Positions 1-7,847 of a stretch of DNA of 64,000 bases are shown here, piece by piece; the first letter of the stretch is position 1, and every line of letters begins with the position of its first letter. The position numbers and the translations under genes were made by a program. Origin of the DNA: Salinibacterium sp. ZJ70 (GTDB taxonomy: Bacteria > Actinomycetota > Actinomycetes > Actinomycetales > Microbacteriaceae). The DNA lies in the NCBI RefSeq assembly GCF_011751865.2, contig NZ_CP061770.1, positions 2,728,001 through 2,792,000 on the forward strand, written 5' to 3'. The notes beneath the pieces are model-generated. The model did no database searches, was not told the origin of the DNA, and worked only from the letters and a program-made list of their open reading frames with translations.

Positions 1-227
1 ATCTCGTTCGCGAATGCGTGAGCGGTGATCCGCCCGTCACGGTCGACCACGGCGCGCATGATCGCGGCTCCCCCATACGGCACCTGCACGCGCGCGCCAT
101 CGAAGAGCCAGGTGAGGTTCTCGGGAGTGACGAGCGTGAGGTGCGGGGCGTCATGCGCATCGAGCAGCGAGCGGATTCGAGCGAGCTTCTCGGAACGGTC
201 TCCCGTCACGTCGTTCGGCTGGATCAT
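1..227 (-). CDS. M24-family peptidase (creatinase/Xaa-Pro type), N-terminal part
   Basis: This gene runs off the left edge; only the first 75 codons are visible. The protein opens with MIQPNDVTGDRSEKLARIRS, followed by a stretch containing VTPENLTWLFDG and a GGAAIM segment with a VVDRDGR turn. This is the pattern of the creatinase N-terminal domain that precedes the metal-binding pita-bread domain of M24 peptidases such as Xaa-Pro dipeptidases. The metal ligands lie outside the window, so activity cannot be confirmed. ATG at 227 is chosen because a GGAGCG-like site lies just upstream. A perfect LacI-type palindrome sits 33 bases upstream, which suggests sugar- or substrate-responsive repression. 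Confidence 0.6.
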   Translation of the reverse strand, partial: MIQPNDVTGDRSEKLARIRSLLDAHDAPHLTLVTPENLTWLFDGARVQVPYGGAAIMRAVVDRDGRITAHAFANE

Positions 228-259
228 CGCGCTCCTTCGCTGCGCGGCCAGCGTACCCG

Positions 260-273
260 AGAAAGCGCTTTCT
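260..273. promoter_or_regulatory. LacI/GalR-type operator palindrome
   Basis: The perfect 14-base palindrome AGAAAGCGCTTTCT has the central CG step and AAAGCGCTTT core typical of LacI/GalR-family operators in actinobacteria. It lies 33 bases upstream of the leftward M24 peptidase start and is the only such site I see nearby. No LacI regulator gene is visible in the window, so the controlling protein is unknown. Confidence 0.5.
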
Positions 274-394
274 TGCGAGCGTTCCCCGCGATTCCCTCAC
301 TCGATCCGCGCCGCCGCGCCCGTCCGGTGATTCCGCCGACGGCCGCGATGCCGACCGTGAGCTCACCGGGGCGACGATCGCGCGCGGTCCACCT

Positions 395-1756
395 CTACGG
401 CTGCGGATCGCTCGCGTCGTAGTGGCGGAACGTGGGCTGCAGGCGCACGAGCACGGCGATGATCGCGATGATCGCGAGGCCGCCGACGAGCGGCGGGAAC
501 CACAGCGCGACGAGCGTCGCGAGGGAGCCGGCGATCATGTCGCCCGCGCGCGGGCCGCCTGTGACGACGACGATGAAGATGCCCTGCATGCGGCCACGCA
601 TCTCGTCCGGTGCCGCCGTCTGCAGCAGGGTCGTGCGGAAGATCGCGCTCACCTCGTCGGCGGCGCCGGTTCCCGCGAGCATGACCGCCGCGAGGACGAG
701 CGCCGGGATGTTCACCTGGTCCCACTCGGGCCCCGCGGGACCCAGCCATCCGGCGGCCGTCACGCCGATGACGACACCGAAGCCCGCGGTGAACGCACCG
801 AACACCATGATCGCGCGGCTGATCGCGATGCCGTAGCGACGCACGTGCGCGACGGGACCCGAGAACACGCCCACCAGCAGCACGCCCACCGCGATCGAGG
901 CGGTGAGCAGACCGACGGTGACAGCGCCACCTCCGATGACGATCGCACCGATCGCGGGCAGCAGCACGCCCACGCGACCGAAGCCCATCGCGACGATGTC
1001 GACCAGGAAGCTCATGCGCACGTTCGGCGAGCGCTTCAGGAACTGCAGCCCGTCGCGCAGCGATTCGAGCCCGGGCTTGGCGGTGGCGGTGAGGGGCGGC
1101 AGCTTCGGCAGGCCGAGGATGCCGATGAAGCCCGCAGTGAAGAGCACCGCGTCGACCGCGAACGTGGCCGCGAATCCGGTGGAGGCGACGAGGAGGCCGG
1201 CGATCGCGGGGCCTGTGGTGATCTGCAGACCCATGGCGATGCCGTTGAGGGCGTTCGCGCGCGACACCATGTGCGGCGGGAGGATGCGCGGCGTCACGGA
1301 GGAGCGCGTGGTGCTCGAGATGGTCGATGCGATCGCGTTGAGCGTCGTGAAGACGTAGAACGGCCAGACCGGGGGTCGCTCGACGTAGGCCGCATCGACG
1401 AAGGCGAGCACGACGAGTCCGAGCACCGAGAGCCATGCGACGACGCTCGAGATGAGGAGCACCTTGCGCCGGTCGAACGCGTCGGCGAGCATGCCGCCCC
1501 AGAGGCCCGCGATGATCATCGGAACGAGCGAGATGCCGCCCACGAGGGCGACGGCGAAGGTGTCGCCCGTGATGTCGTAGATCTGAAGACCGACAGCCAC
1601 CATCGTCATCCAGGCGCCGATGCCCGAGATCGATGTGCCGATCCAGAGGCGGCGGAAGACGGGGTAGTCGCGCAGCGGCGTCAGGTCGACGAACCGGCTG
1701 CGGCGGAGGACAGCTTCGTCGGACGCCTCGAGCTCGGGAGCGTCGGGGTTCGTCAT
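395..1756 (-). CDS. MFS transporter, EntS/enterobactin-exporter-like
   Basis: A 453-residue membrane protein with about 11-12 hydrophobic segments. The N-terminal part reads LRDYPVFRRLWIGTSISGIG, then a first helix with MTMVAVGLQIYDITG. The loop GGMLADAFDRRKVLLIS is the MFS A-motif after helix 2. This layout matches the MFS-3/EntS branch, which exports siderophores or other small molecules. The C-terminal tail is short and basic-acidic (RHYDASDPQP). It is a single gene, divergent from the DUF998-like gene to the right. The substrate cannot be deduced. A long open frame on the opposite strand over the same bases is a GC-rich shadow. Confidence 0.8.
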   Translation of the reverse strand: MTNPDAPELEASDEAVLRRSRFVDLTPLRDYPVFRRLWIGTSISGIGAWMTMVAVGLQIYDITGDTFAVALVGGISLVPMIIAGLWGGMLADAFDRRKVLLISSVVAWLSVLGLVVLAFVDAAYVERPPVWPFYVFTTLNAIASTISSTTRSSVTPRILPPHMVSRANALNGIAMGLQITTGPAIAGLLVASTGFAATFAVDAVLFTAGFIGILGLPKLPPLTATAKPGLESLRDGLQFLKRSPNVRMSFLVDIVAMGFGRVGVLLPAIGAIVIGGGAVTVGLLTASIAVGVLLVGVFSGPVAHVRRYGIAISRAIMVFGAFTAGFGVVIGVTAAGWLGPAGPEWDQVNIPALVLAAVMLAGTGAADEVSAIFRTTLLQTAAPDEMRGRMQGIFIVVVTGGPRAGDMIAGSLATLVALWFPPLVGGLAIIAIIAVLVRLQPTFRHYDASDPQP

Positions 1757-1844
1757 AGCCCGTCAAGCCTACGCCGGTAGCTGATGACACGTCAGCGGCC
1801 ACCTGGCCCTTCTGGCGTGCGCCGAACGGGGGCAGGATGAGCGC

Positions 1845-2948
1845 ATGGCCTCCGCCGCGCCGACCCCCCTCGAGCCCCTCCGCACGCGCATCGTCGCGAC
1901 CGCCCGCACGACCGAGTCACGGGCGCTGCTGGTCGCGGCCGCGGCATTCGCGCTCGCGTTCCTCACCGCGATCATCGGCGTGCGCTTCCAATCGCTGCCG
2001 ATCTCCGGGGCCTGGTCGCTCGGAGCGTGGACCTCCGCGGTCGCCGCCATCGCCGCCGCGGCCGCGTTCTGCGTCGGCTACCTGCTGCCCGCGCCCACCG
2101 CGACCCGGCACCTGCGGCCGACGATGCCGCGCTGGCGCCTCACCCTCGACATCTCGGCGCTCGCGCTCGCCCACGGCTTCACAACCCTCCTGCTGCTCGA
2201 GGGACTGTCGATCATCATGGCGCAGGCGTTCCTCGGCGCGGTCGTGTTCCCGTTCAGCTCGATGGTGGTCATCTCCGCCGCCACCGCCATGGCCGCCTAC
2301 ACCTCGTTCCTCTCAGCCGCGGAGATGACGGCGGCGCGCGTCGCGTCCGTGTTCGCCGTCTTCCTCGTGGTGGGCGTGTTCGCCTCGATGCTGTCCACCT
2401 CGGATTCCGCATGGTGGCAGAAGAACATCTCGGCGCTCGGGGCCACCGACGACATCGCGAGCATCGTCTTCACGATCACGCTCGTCGTGGCGGGCGCGGT
2501 GATCACGGCCCTCGCCGACTACCTCGCGGTCGAGCTCGCGGCGAGCGGCATGGCGCGGTCCCCGCGCGATGACGACGAGCGCCGGGAATCGGTGCGCATC
2601 CGGATGATGCGGATCGGGCTCCTCGTGCTCGGCGTCTCGCTCACCCTCGTCGGCGTCTTCCACGTGAACTGGGTGGAGTGGGTGCACAACACGTTCGCCA
2701 CGGCGCTCGTCGTCGTCTTCGCGGCGCTCGTGATCGCGCTGCCGCTGCTCGTCCCACGGATCCCCGCCGTGTTCGTGGCCGTCGGGTATGCGTTCGTCGC
2801 CGTCATCATCGGCGCGAGCCTCTTCTTCGCGTTCGGGATCTACACCCTCACCGCCACCGAGATCGTCTGCTTCGCGCTCGTCATCACGTGGCTCATCGTG
2901 CTCATCCGCAACATCTCCGCGGGAACGGGCGACACGGCCCGCGCCTGA
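1845..2948 (+). CDS. DUF998-like multi-pass membrane protein
   Basis: A 367-residue integral membrane protein with about nine hydrophobic helices at roughly residues 28-45, 58-78, 100-125, 130-150, 158-178, 205-225, 250-270, 283-330 and 335-360. A small polar loop (SDSAWWQKNISALGATDD) follows the fifth helix. The W-x3-NISALG signature is characteristic of the DUF998 family, whose function is unknown. The gene is solitary: it diverges from the MFS gene and converges with only two spare bases on the transglutaminase gene. No catalytic residues can be proposed. Confidence 0.65.
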   Translation: MASAAPTPLEPLRTRIVATARTTESRALLVAAAAFALAFLTAIIGVRFQSLPISGAWSLGAWTSAVAAIAAAAAFCVGYLLPAPTATRHLRPTMPRWRLTLDISALALAHGFTTLLLLEGLSIIMAQAFLGAVVFPFSSMVVISAATAMAAYTSFLSAAEMTAARVASVFAVFLVVGVFASMLSTSDSAWWQKNISALGATDDIASIVFTITLVVAGAVITALADYLAVELAASGMARSPRDDDERRESVRIRMMRIGLLVLGVSLTLVGVFHVNWVEWVHNTFATALVVVFAALVIALPLLVPRIPAVFVAVGYAFVAVIIGASLFFAFGIYTLTATEIVCFALVITWLIVLIRNISAGTGDTARA

Positions 2949-2950
2949 CG

Positions 2951-3796
2951 CTACGCCTCGCGCGTGATCTCGACGGTGACGAACAGGCGCGAACTCGACG
3001 GACCCGCGTAGACGCCGCGCAGCGGGGTGACATCCGTGTAGTCGCGGCCGCGGCCCACGATCACGTGGCGGTCGGCGATGTCGATGCGGTTGGTGGGGTC
3101 GAAGCCGTGCCAGCGTCCGCAGTACCACTCGACCCAGGCGTGGGATTCGCCCACGACCGTCTCGCCGATCGCGGCATCGGGCTTCGGGTGCAGATACCCC
3201 GAGACGTAGCGCGCGGCGATGCCGACCGAGCGCAGGGCGCCGATCGCCAGGTGGGTGATGTCCTGGCAGACGCCCTTCTTCTGAGTCCACGCCTCGGCGG
3301 CCGTCGTGTGCACACCGGTGACCCCCGGCATGTACTCGATGCGCTCGCCGATCGCGGTGCAGATCGCGTGCGCCGCCGCGCACGGATCGCCGGCCGCCTG
3401 CATGATCGCGGCGGCGAGCTCCACGACCTCCTGAGGCGGTCGTGTGCGCGCCGTCTGGGCGAGCTGCTCGATGTAGGTGGTGGCGCGGGCCGTCTCGCGT
3501 GAGAGCTCATCCCAGGCGAGACCCGGCTCCGCCGCCTCCCGATGCCGCACCTCCACGAGGCTCGTCGCGGTGAGCGAGAGCTCGGCGTGCGGGTGCAGGA
3601 TCTCGAAGCCCGAGACGCGCGTCCCCCAGTAGTCGACATAGCTGTGGGTGCTCGAGATGGGCGAGATCTCGAGGTTCGAGTAGAGCACGAGCTGGCCATC
3701 GCTCGAGGCGGGGAGCATGCGCACCTCGTTGTACGAGGCGGTCGCCTCGCCCTCGTACTGGAAGCCGGTGGCGTGCCGGATGCGCAGGCGATTCAT
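2951..3796 (-). CDS. Transglutaminase-like cysteine protease family protein
   Basis: A 281-residue protein with an N-terminal beta domain (RIRHATGFQYEGEATASYNEVRM) of the bacterial transglutaminase N-terminal family. A transglutaminase core follows, with a visible catalytic triad: Cys177 in KKGVCQD, His219 in GESHAWVEW and Asp233 in HGFDPTN. The start at 3796 overlaps the alpha-E stop as ATGA. It is the last gene of a three-gene operon (ATP-grasp, alpha-E, transglutaminase) that is widely conserved in bacteria and thought to make or modify a peptide or peptide-like product. The product is unknown. The order and overlaps imply translational coupling. Confidence 0.9.
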   Translation of the reverse strand: MNRLRIRHATGFQYEGEATASYNEVRMLPASSDGQLVLYSNLEISPISSTHSYVDYWGTRVSGFEILHPHAELSLTATSLVEVRHREAAEPGLAWDELSRETARATTYIEQLAQTARTRPPQEVVELAAAIMQAAGDPCAAAHAICTAIGERIEYMPGVTGVHTTAAEAWTQKKGVCQDITHLAIGALRSVGIAARYVSGYLHPKPDAAIGETVVGESHAWVEWYCGRWHGFDPTNRIDIADRHVIVGRGRDYTDVTPLRGVYAGPSSSRLFVTVEITREA

Positions 3797-4722
3797 GTGG
3801 TCTCCCCCGCCCAGCTCGGGGCCGCGTTCGTCGGGAAGTGGCGGTGGCGGATCGCCTCGGATGCGGCACTCGTGGCGGCCTGCACGGCATCCATCTGGCG
3901 CGGCAGATCGTCGAGGATCTCGGCCATGCCGCGGTATTCGAGCTCGGAGCGGATCTGGCCCAGCTGCCGCAGCGCGTGGTCCGAGACGCCCACGCGATCG
4001 GAGCGGGGTTCGATCTCGCGCAGGCACTGCTCGGCGCGCGTCACCGCGAAGACGATGCTGCGCGGGAAGAGGCGGTCCAGCAGCAGGAACTCGGCAGCGT
4101 TGCGGGCGCTCGGCACACCGCGATAGGTGCGCAGGTACGCCTCGTACGCGCCGACGGAGCGCAGGATCGTGGTCCAGCTGGGGCCGGAGGCCTCGGTGAG
4201 GGAGCGGGTGGCGAGCAGTCGCGCGGTCATGTCGGCGCGTTCGAGGGAGCGACCGAGGGTGAAGAAGCCGTGCGCCTCATCGCGGCTCGTCGACGACTCG
4301 ATGATGCCCACGGCGAGCGCCGCGCGCTCGCGCACCCACGCGAAGTACTCGTGCACCTTCTCCTGGGCGACTTTGCGCGGGGTGCGGGCGAAGGTCGTAT
4401 TGAGGGCCTCCCACAGCTCCGTGGAGACCACCTCGCGTGCGCGACGGGCGTTCTCGCGCGCCGCAGAGAGCGAGTAGGCGATCGAGGCCGGCTGATGGCG
4501 GTCGACGGCGAGGATCGCGAGCACGTCACCGCGGGTGAACTCGGTCTCGTCTGGGGCATCGACCCCCATGAGGGCGAGGAGCGATCGGCACGCGAGATCC
4601 TCGCCCACCCACGGATCCTCGAGCAGCAGCTGCAGGTGCACGTCGAGGATGCGCGCAGTGCCGTCGCTGCGCTCGATGTAGCGGCCGATCCAGAAGAGGC
4701 TCTCGGCGATGCGGCTCAGCAT
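3793..4722 (-). CDS. Alpha-E domain-containing protein
   Basis: A 309-residue largely helical protein beginning MLSRIAESLFWIGRYIERSD, the hallmark opening of the alpha-E (DUF403) family. Further family features are LGRSLERADMTARLL near the middle and LRQLGQIRSELEYR near the end. It always accompanies circularly permuted ATP-grasp and transglutaminase genes, as here. Its role is unproven and may be to scaffold or supply the substrate peptide. The start overlaps the ATP-grasp stop by seven bases, and its own stop overlaps the transglutaminase start. Confidence 0.9.
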   Translation of the reverse strand: MLSRIAESLFWIGRYIERSDGTARILDVHLQLLLEDPWVGEDLACRSLLALMGVDAPDETEFTRGDVLAILAVDRHQPASIAYSLSAARENARRAREVVSTELWEALNTTFARTPRKVAQEKVHEYFAWVRERAALAVGIIESSTSRDEAHGFFTLGRSLERADMTARLLATRSLTEASGPSWTTILRSVGAYEAYLRTYRGVPSARNAAEFLLLDRLFPRSIVFAVTRAEQCLREIEPRSDRVGVSDHALRQLGQIRSELEYRGMAEILDDLPRQMDAVQAATSAASEAIRHRHFPTNAAPSWAGETT

Positions 4723-6341
4723 GCGGCACCTCCGATCTGCTGCTGTTGCTGTTGCTGCTGGTCGCGGCGGGGTGCGTCCTGCGGGTTGTGGTCCCGTGGG
4801 TGGGCGTCGGCGATGATCGGGATGGGGCTCGTCACCGCTGCCTGCTCGGCGACGAGCGACGAGATGGAGGATGCGGCCGTTGCGACCGGATCGACGCCCA
4901 GCACCCAGGTGTCCTTCGAGCCGCCGCCCTGCGAGCTGTTGACCACGAGCTGACCCTCCGGAAGCGCGACGCGCGTGAGCCCGCCGGGCAGAACCCAGAT
5001 GTCGGATCCGTCGTTGACCGCGAACGGGCGAAGGTCCGCGTGACGCGGGCGGAGGCCCTCCTCGACGAGCGTGGGGATGGTCGACAGCTGCACGACGGGC
5101 TGCGCGATCCATCCGCGCGGGTCGAGTTGCAGGCGCACCCTGAGCTCGTCGAGTTGGGCGCGCGACGCGTCCGGCCCCACCACGAGCCCTTTGCCGCCGG
5201 AGCCGTCGACGGGCTTCACGACGAGCTCGTCGAGCCGGTCGAGCACCTCCTCGAGCGCGCCTGGATCCTCGAGCCGCCAGGTGTCGACGTTCGGCAGGAG
5301 GGGTTCCTCGCCGAGGTAGTACCGGATGAGGTCGGGGAGGTAGGTGTAGACGAGTTTGTCATCGGCGACGCCGTTGCCGACTGCGTTCGCGATGGTGACG
5401 TTGCCCAGGCGCGCGGCGAGCATGAGTCCGGGCGATCCGAGCATCGAGTCGGCCCGGAACTGCAGGGGGTCGAGGAACTCATCGTCGACGCGGCGGTAGA
5501 TCACGTCGACGCGCGTCGGGCCTGCGGTGGTGCGCATGTAGACGCGGCCGCCGGCGCAGTAGAGGTCGCGCCCTTCGACGAGTTCGACTCCCATGAGGCG
5601 CGCGAGGAGGGTGTGCTCGAAGTAGGCGGAGTTGTAGACGCCGGGAGTGAGCACGACGACGGTGGGATCGTCGACGCCGTCCGGTGCGGCTGCCCGCAGG
5701 GCGCCGAGCAGCCGCTGCGGGTAGTCGCCGACGGGTCGCACACGCATCGCGTGGAAGAGCTCGGGCAGCGTCTGAGCCATCACCCGCCGGTTCGAGATCA
5801 CGTAGCTCACACCCGAGGGCACGCGCACGTTGTCCTCGAGCACACGCCATTCGCCCTGCTCGTCGCGGATGAGGTCGATGCCCGACACCTGGATGCGCAC
5901 GCCGTTCGTCGGCTCGATGCCGGCGGCCGCACGGTGGAAGTGGTGGGAGGAGCTGATGAGCCCGGCCGGGATGACACCGTCGAGCACTGCCCGCTGGGTG
6001 CCGTAGACATCCGAGAGAAAGGCTTCGAGAGCTCTCACCCGCTGACGGATGCCCGCTTCGACGCGCGTCCATTCGCTCTGCTCGATGACGCGCGGGACGG
6101 CATCGAGGGGGAACGGTCGCTCCTCGCCCGCGAAGTCGAAGGTGACGCCCTGCGCGAGGTACGAGTCGGCGAGCGCGTCGGTGCGGCCCCGCAGCTCCTC
6201 TTTCGTCATGCGGGAGAGGGCGGCGTGGATGTCGCGGTAGGGGGCGCGCGCTGTGCCCTCGGAGGCGAAGAGCTCGTCCCACGGGGCGGCGCCGGTGCGC
6301 CGGATGCCGACGGCACCGTATCCCTCGAACAGGTCTCCCAT
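4716..6341 (-). CDS. Circularly permuted ATP-grasp protein with C-terminal polyglutamine tail
   Basis: A 541-residue circularly permuted ATP-grasp ligase (CP_ATPgrasp families). Recognisable segments are MGDLFEGYGAVGIRRTGAAPWDE at the start, RVLEDNVRVPSGVSYV around residue 170, and VVKPVDGSGGKGLVVGP around residue 410, the ATP-binding glycine loop. It probably forms an amide bond on a peptide-like acceptor, in partnership with the alpha-E and transglutaminase proteins downstream. The tail after about residue 500 is unusual: it is disordered and holds a run of eight glutamines from a CAG/CAA repeat at about 4737-4762, which reads as CTG/TTG on the top strand. ATG at 6341 was chosen because the family consensus begins there. 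Confidence 0.9.
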   Translation of the reverse strand: MGDLFEGYGAVGIRRTGAAPWDELFASEGTARAPYRDIHAALSRMTKEELRGRTDALADSYLAQGVTFDFAGEERPFPLDAVPRVIEQSEWTRVEAGIRQRVRALEAFLSDVYGTQRAVLDGVIPAGLISSSHHFHRAAAGIEPTNGVRIQVSGIDLIRDEQGEWRVLEDNVRVPSGVSYVISNRRVMAQTLPELFHAMRVRPVGDYPQRLLGALRAAAPDGVDDPTVVVLTPGVYNSAYFEHTLLARLMGVELVEGRDLYCAGGRVYMRTTAGPTRVDVIYRRVDDEFLDPLQFRADSMLGSPGLMLAARLGNVTIANAVGNGVADDKLVYTYLPDLIRYYLGEEPLLPNVDTWRLEDPGALEEVLDRLDELVVKPVDGSGGKGLVVGPDASRAQLDELRVRLQLDPRGWIAQPVVQLSTIPTLVEEGLRPRHADLRPFAVNDGSDIWVLPGGLTRVALPEGQLVVNSSQGGGSKDTWVLGVDPVATAASSISSLVAEQAAVTSPIPIIADAHPRDHNPQDAPRRDQQQQQQQQIGGAAC

Positions 6342-6411
6342 GACGCGAGAGTAGGGATGCGATGTTGCGAGCGCGTTTCCGTCGCTTTTCGATCGTCGAC
6401 CAGGGAAAAGA

Positions 6412-6452
6412 GCGACGGCCCGCCATATAGGGGGGACCTGGCGGGCCGTCGC
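6412..6452 (-). terminator. Strong stem-loop with six-C loop and T-rich 3' side
   Basis: A perfect 14-base stem (arms 6412-6425 and 6439-6452) encloses a 13-base loop. On the minus strand the loop contains six consecutive C, and the stem is followed by TCTTTTCCC, so it looks like an intrinsic terminator for leftward transcripts. It lies about 70 bases upstream of the ATP-grasp start, so it would act inside that operon's leader or end a short RNA begun near 6590. A six-C loop recalls the actinobacterial 6C RNA class, but only one such loop is present. Confidence 0.55.
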
Positions 6453-6478
6453 GGAATTCAGGGATTCCCTGAGAGATC

Positions 6479-6514
6479 TCCCGCGGCGGCGACCACCACA
6501 GCGCCGCCGCGGGA
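6479..6514. other. Second GC-rich hairpin in the divergent leader
   Basis: Two 13-base perfect arms (6479-6491 and 6502-6514, core CCGCGGCGGC) enclose a 10-base loop. A small third dyad, TCAGGG-ATT-CCCTGA, lies at 6458-6472 between this hairpin and the terminator-like one. Together they form three stems in 103 bases upstream of the ATP-grasp operon. This arrangement fits a structured leader or small RNA. No coding assignment is supportable here. Confidence 0.45.
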
Positions 6515-6617
6515 ATGTCTCCATGTTAGGAACCGAGGCTGGATGACTCCCCGTAGCCACCTGGGAAAACGTCGGTGATAGTTCACATGTCAACTACTTT
6601 CGGGAGGGACCTTGGAC

Positions 6618-6636
6618 TCAGGTTAGGCTCACCTAA
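6618..6636. promoter_or_regulatory. DtxR/IdeR iron box
   Basis: TCAGGTTAGGCTCACCTAA is a near match to the 19-base DtxR/IdeR consensus TTAGGTTAGGCTAACCTAA. It sits 18 bases upstream of the GTG start of the binding-lipoprotein gene. It should place that gene under iron-dependent repression. It lies in the same divergent region as the stem-loops. Confidence 0.85.
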
Positions 6637-6654
6637 TCCCCGTAGAATGCCGGG

Positions 6655-7773
6655 GTGACCCGACGCGCCCGCACCCGCACCCTCGTCGCCGCCATCGCCG
6701 TGGCAGCCCTGCTCTCGGGCTGCGCCGCGAACGCCGCACCGAACAGCTCCGGACCCGACGCCGACACCGTCGTCGACACACGCCCCCTCTCGGAACTCGA
6801 ACTCCACCCCGACCCCCGCGCAGTCACCGGGGCGACCACTGCGCACATCGCCGACGACCGCATCGTGCCGGTCGTCGAGAACCCCTCGCCCGCCCTGCCT
6901 GTCACCGTCACCTCGCACGACGCGGACGGTGCTCGCGATGTCACCGTCACGAAAGCCGATCGCGTTCTCGCGCTCGATATGGCCGGCTCGCTCTCGGCCA
7001 CGGTGTGGGGCCTCGGCCTCGGCGACCGTCTCATCGGCCGCGACATGACGACCACCTTCCCGGGCACCGAGGATCTGCCGATCGTCACCTCCGGATCCCA
7101 CTCGATCAACGCGGAGGGCGTGCTGGCCCTCCGCCCCGACCTGGTCATCACCGATGGATCGATCGGGCCGCGCGACGTGCTTCAGCAGCTGCGCGAGTCG
7201 GGCGTGACGGTCGTCTTCGTGGAGAACGTCTCGAGCTTCGAGGGCGCCTCCCAGCTCGCGCGCGACGTCGCCGCCGTCCTCGGCGTCCCGGATGCGGGAG
7301 AGCTGCTCGCCGCCCGCATCGCGCAGGAAGTCGACGACACCATCGCGGCGATCCGCGCGATCGCTCCATCCGACCCCGAGAAGCAGCTGCGGGTCGTGTT
7401 CCTCTACATCCGCGGCACCGCGGGGGTCTACTACCTCTTCGGCGAGGAGTCGGGCGCTGACGAGCTCATCCTCTCGCTCGGCGCCCGCGATGTCGCCGGC
7501 GAGCTCGGCTGGCAGGGCATGCGCCCCATCACCGATGAGGCGATCGTCGAGGCAGACCCCGACCTCATCCTCGTGATGAGCCACGGCATCGAGTCCTCCG
7601 GCGGTGTCGACGGACTGCTGCAGGCGAAGCCCGCCCTCGCGCTCACGACCGCCGGCCAGAACAAGCGCGTCGTCGACATGGACGATGGCGTCGTGCTGGG
7701 CTTCGGCCCCCGCTCGGCTGCGGTGCTCGACGCGCTCGCGCGGGCCTTCTACGCCAAGCCCGCCGGCTCCTGA
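6655..7773 (+). CDS. Haem/iron-complex ABC transporter substrate-binding lipoprotein (HmuT-like)
   Basis: A 372-residue lipoprotein. The signal helix ends in the lipobox ALLSGC with Cys23 as the lipidation site. The mature part has the two-lobed class III binding-protein pattern: RVLALDMAGSLSATVWGLGLGDRLIGRD near residue 105, ALRPDLVITDGSIGP near 160, and a C-terminal lobe with FGEESGADELILSLGARDVA. This is the HmuT/BtuF group that delivers haem or ferric complexes to an ABC importer. An iron box directly upstream supports this. No permease or ATPase follows, so it is an orphan that must use a transporter encoded elsewhere. GTG is the start because it directly follows the box and precedes a classical basic n-region. 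Confidence 0.85.
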   Translation: MTRRARTRTLVAAIAVAALLSGCAANAAPNSSGPDADTVVDTRPLSELELHPDPRAVTGATTAHIADDRIVPVVENPSPALPVTVTSHDADGARDVTVTKADRVLALDMAGSLSATVWGLGLGDRLIGRDMTTTFPGTEDLPIVTSGSHSINAEGVLALRPDLVITDGSIGPRDVLQQLRESGVTVVFVENVSSFEGASQLARDVAAVLGVPDAGELLAARIAQEVDDTIAAIRAIAPSDPEKQLRVVFLYIRGTAGVYYLFGEESGADELILSLGARDVAGELGWQGMRPITDEAIVEADPDLILVMSHGIESSGGVDGLLQAKPALALTTAGQNKRVVDMDDGVVLGFGPRSAAVLDALARAFYAKPAGS

Positions 7774-7795
7774 TCTCCCGCCCTGCCGGGTAGAA

Positions 7796-7829
7796 CTACG
7801 GCGTCGCACCTGAGGGAGCGACGCCGTAG
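7796..7829 (+). terminator. Hairpin between binding lipoprotein and receiver-deacetylase operon
   Basis: A perfect 12-base stem (CTACGGCGTCGC and its complement) with a 10-base loop lies 23 bases after the lipoprotein stop. It ends 18 bases before the first ATG of the next operon. It lacks a T tract, so it may be a weak terminator or a leader structure. It separates the iron-regulated gene from the six-gene operon. Confidence 0.45.
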
Positions 7830-7847
7830 GCTCTGGGCAGGGGGAAG

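Noticed and set aside
422..1780. A 450-codon rightward frame opposite the MFS transporter gene
   Set aside because: Its translation is a low-complexity mix of Arg, Asp, Glu and His, typical of the antisense of GC-rich membrane genes. The opposite strand has clear transporter motifs.
6412..6514. A complete 6C RNA
   Set aside because: Only one of the two hairpins has a six-C loop, so the class assignment is not justified. It is kept as a terminator-like structure.
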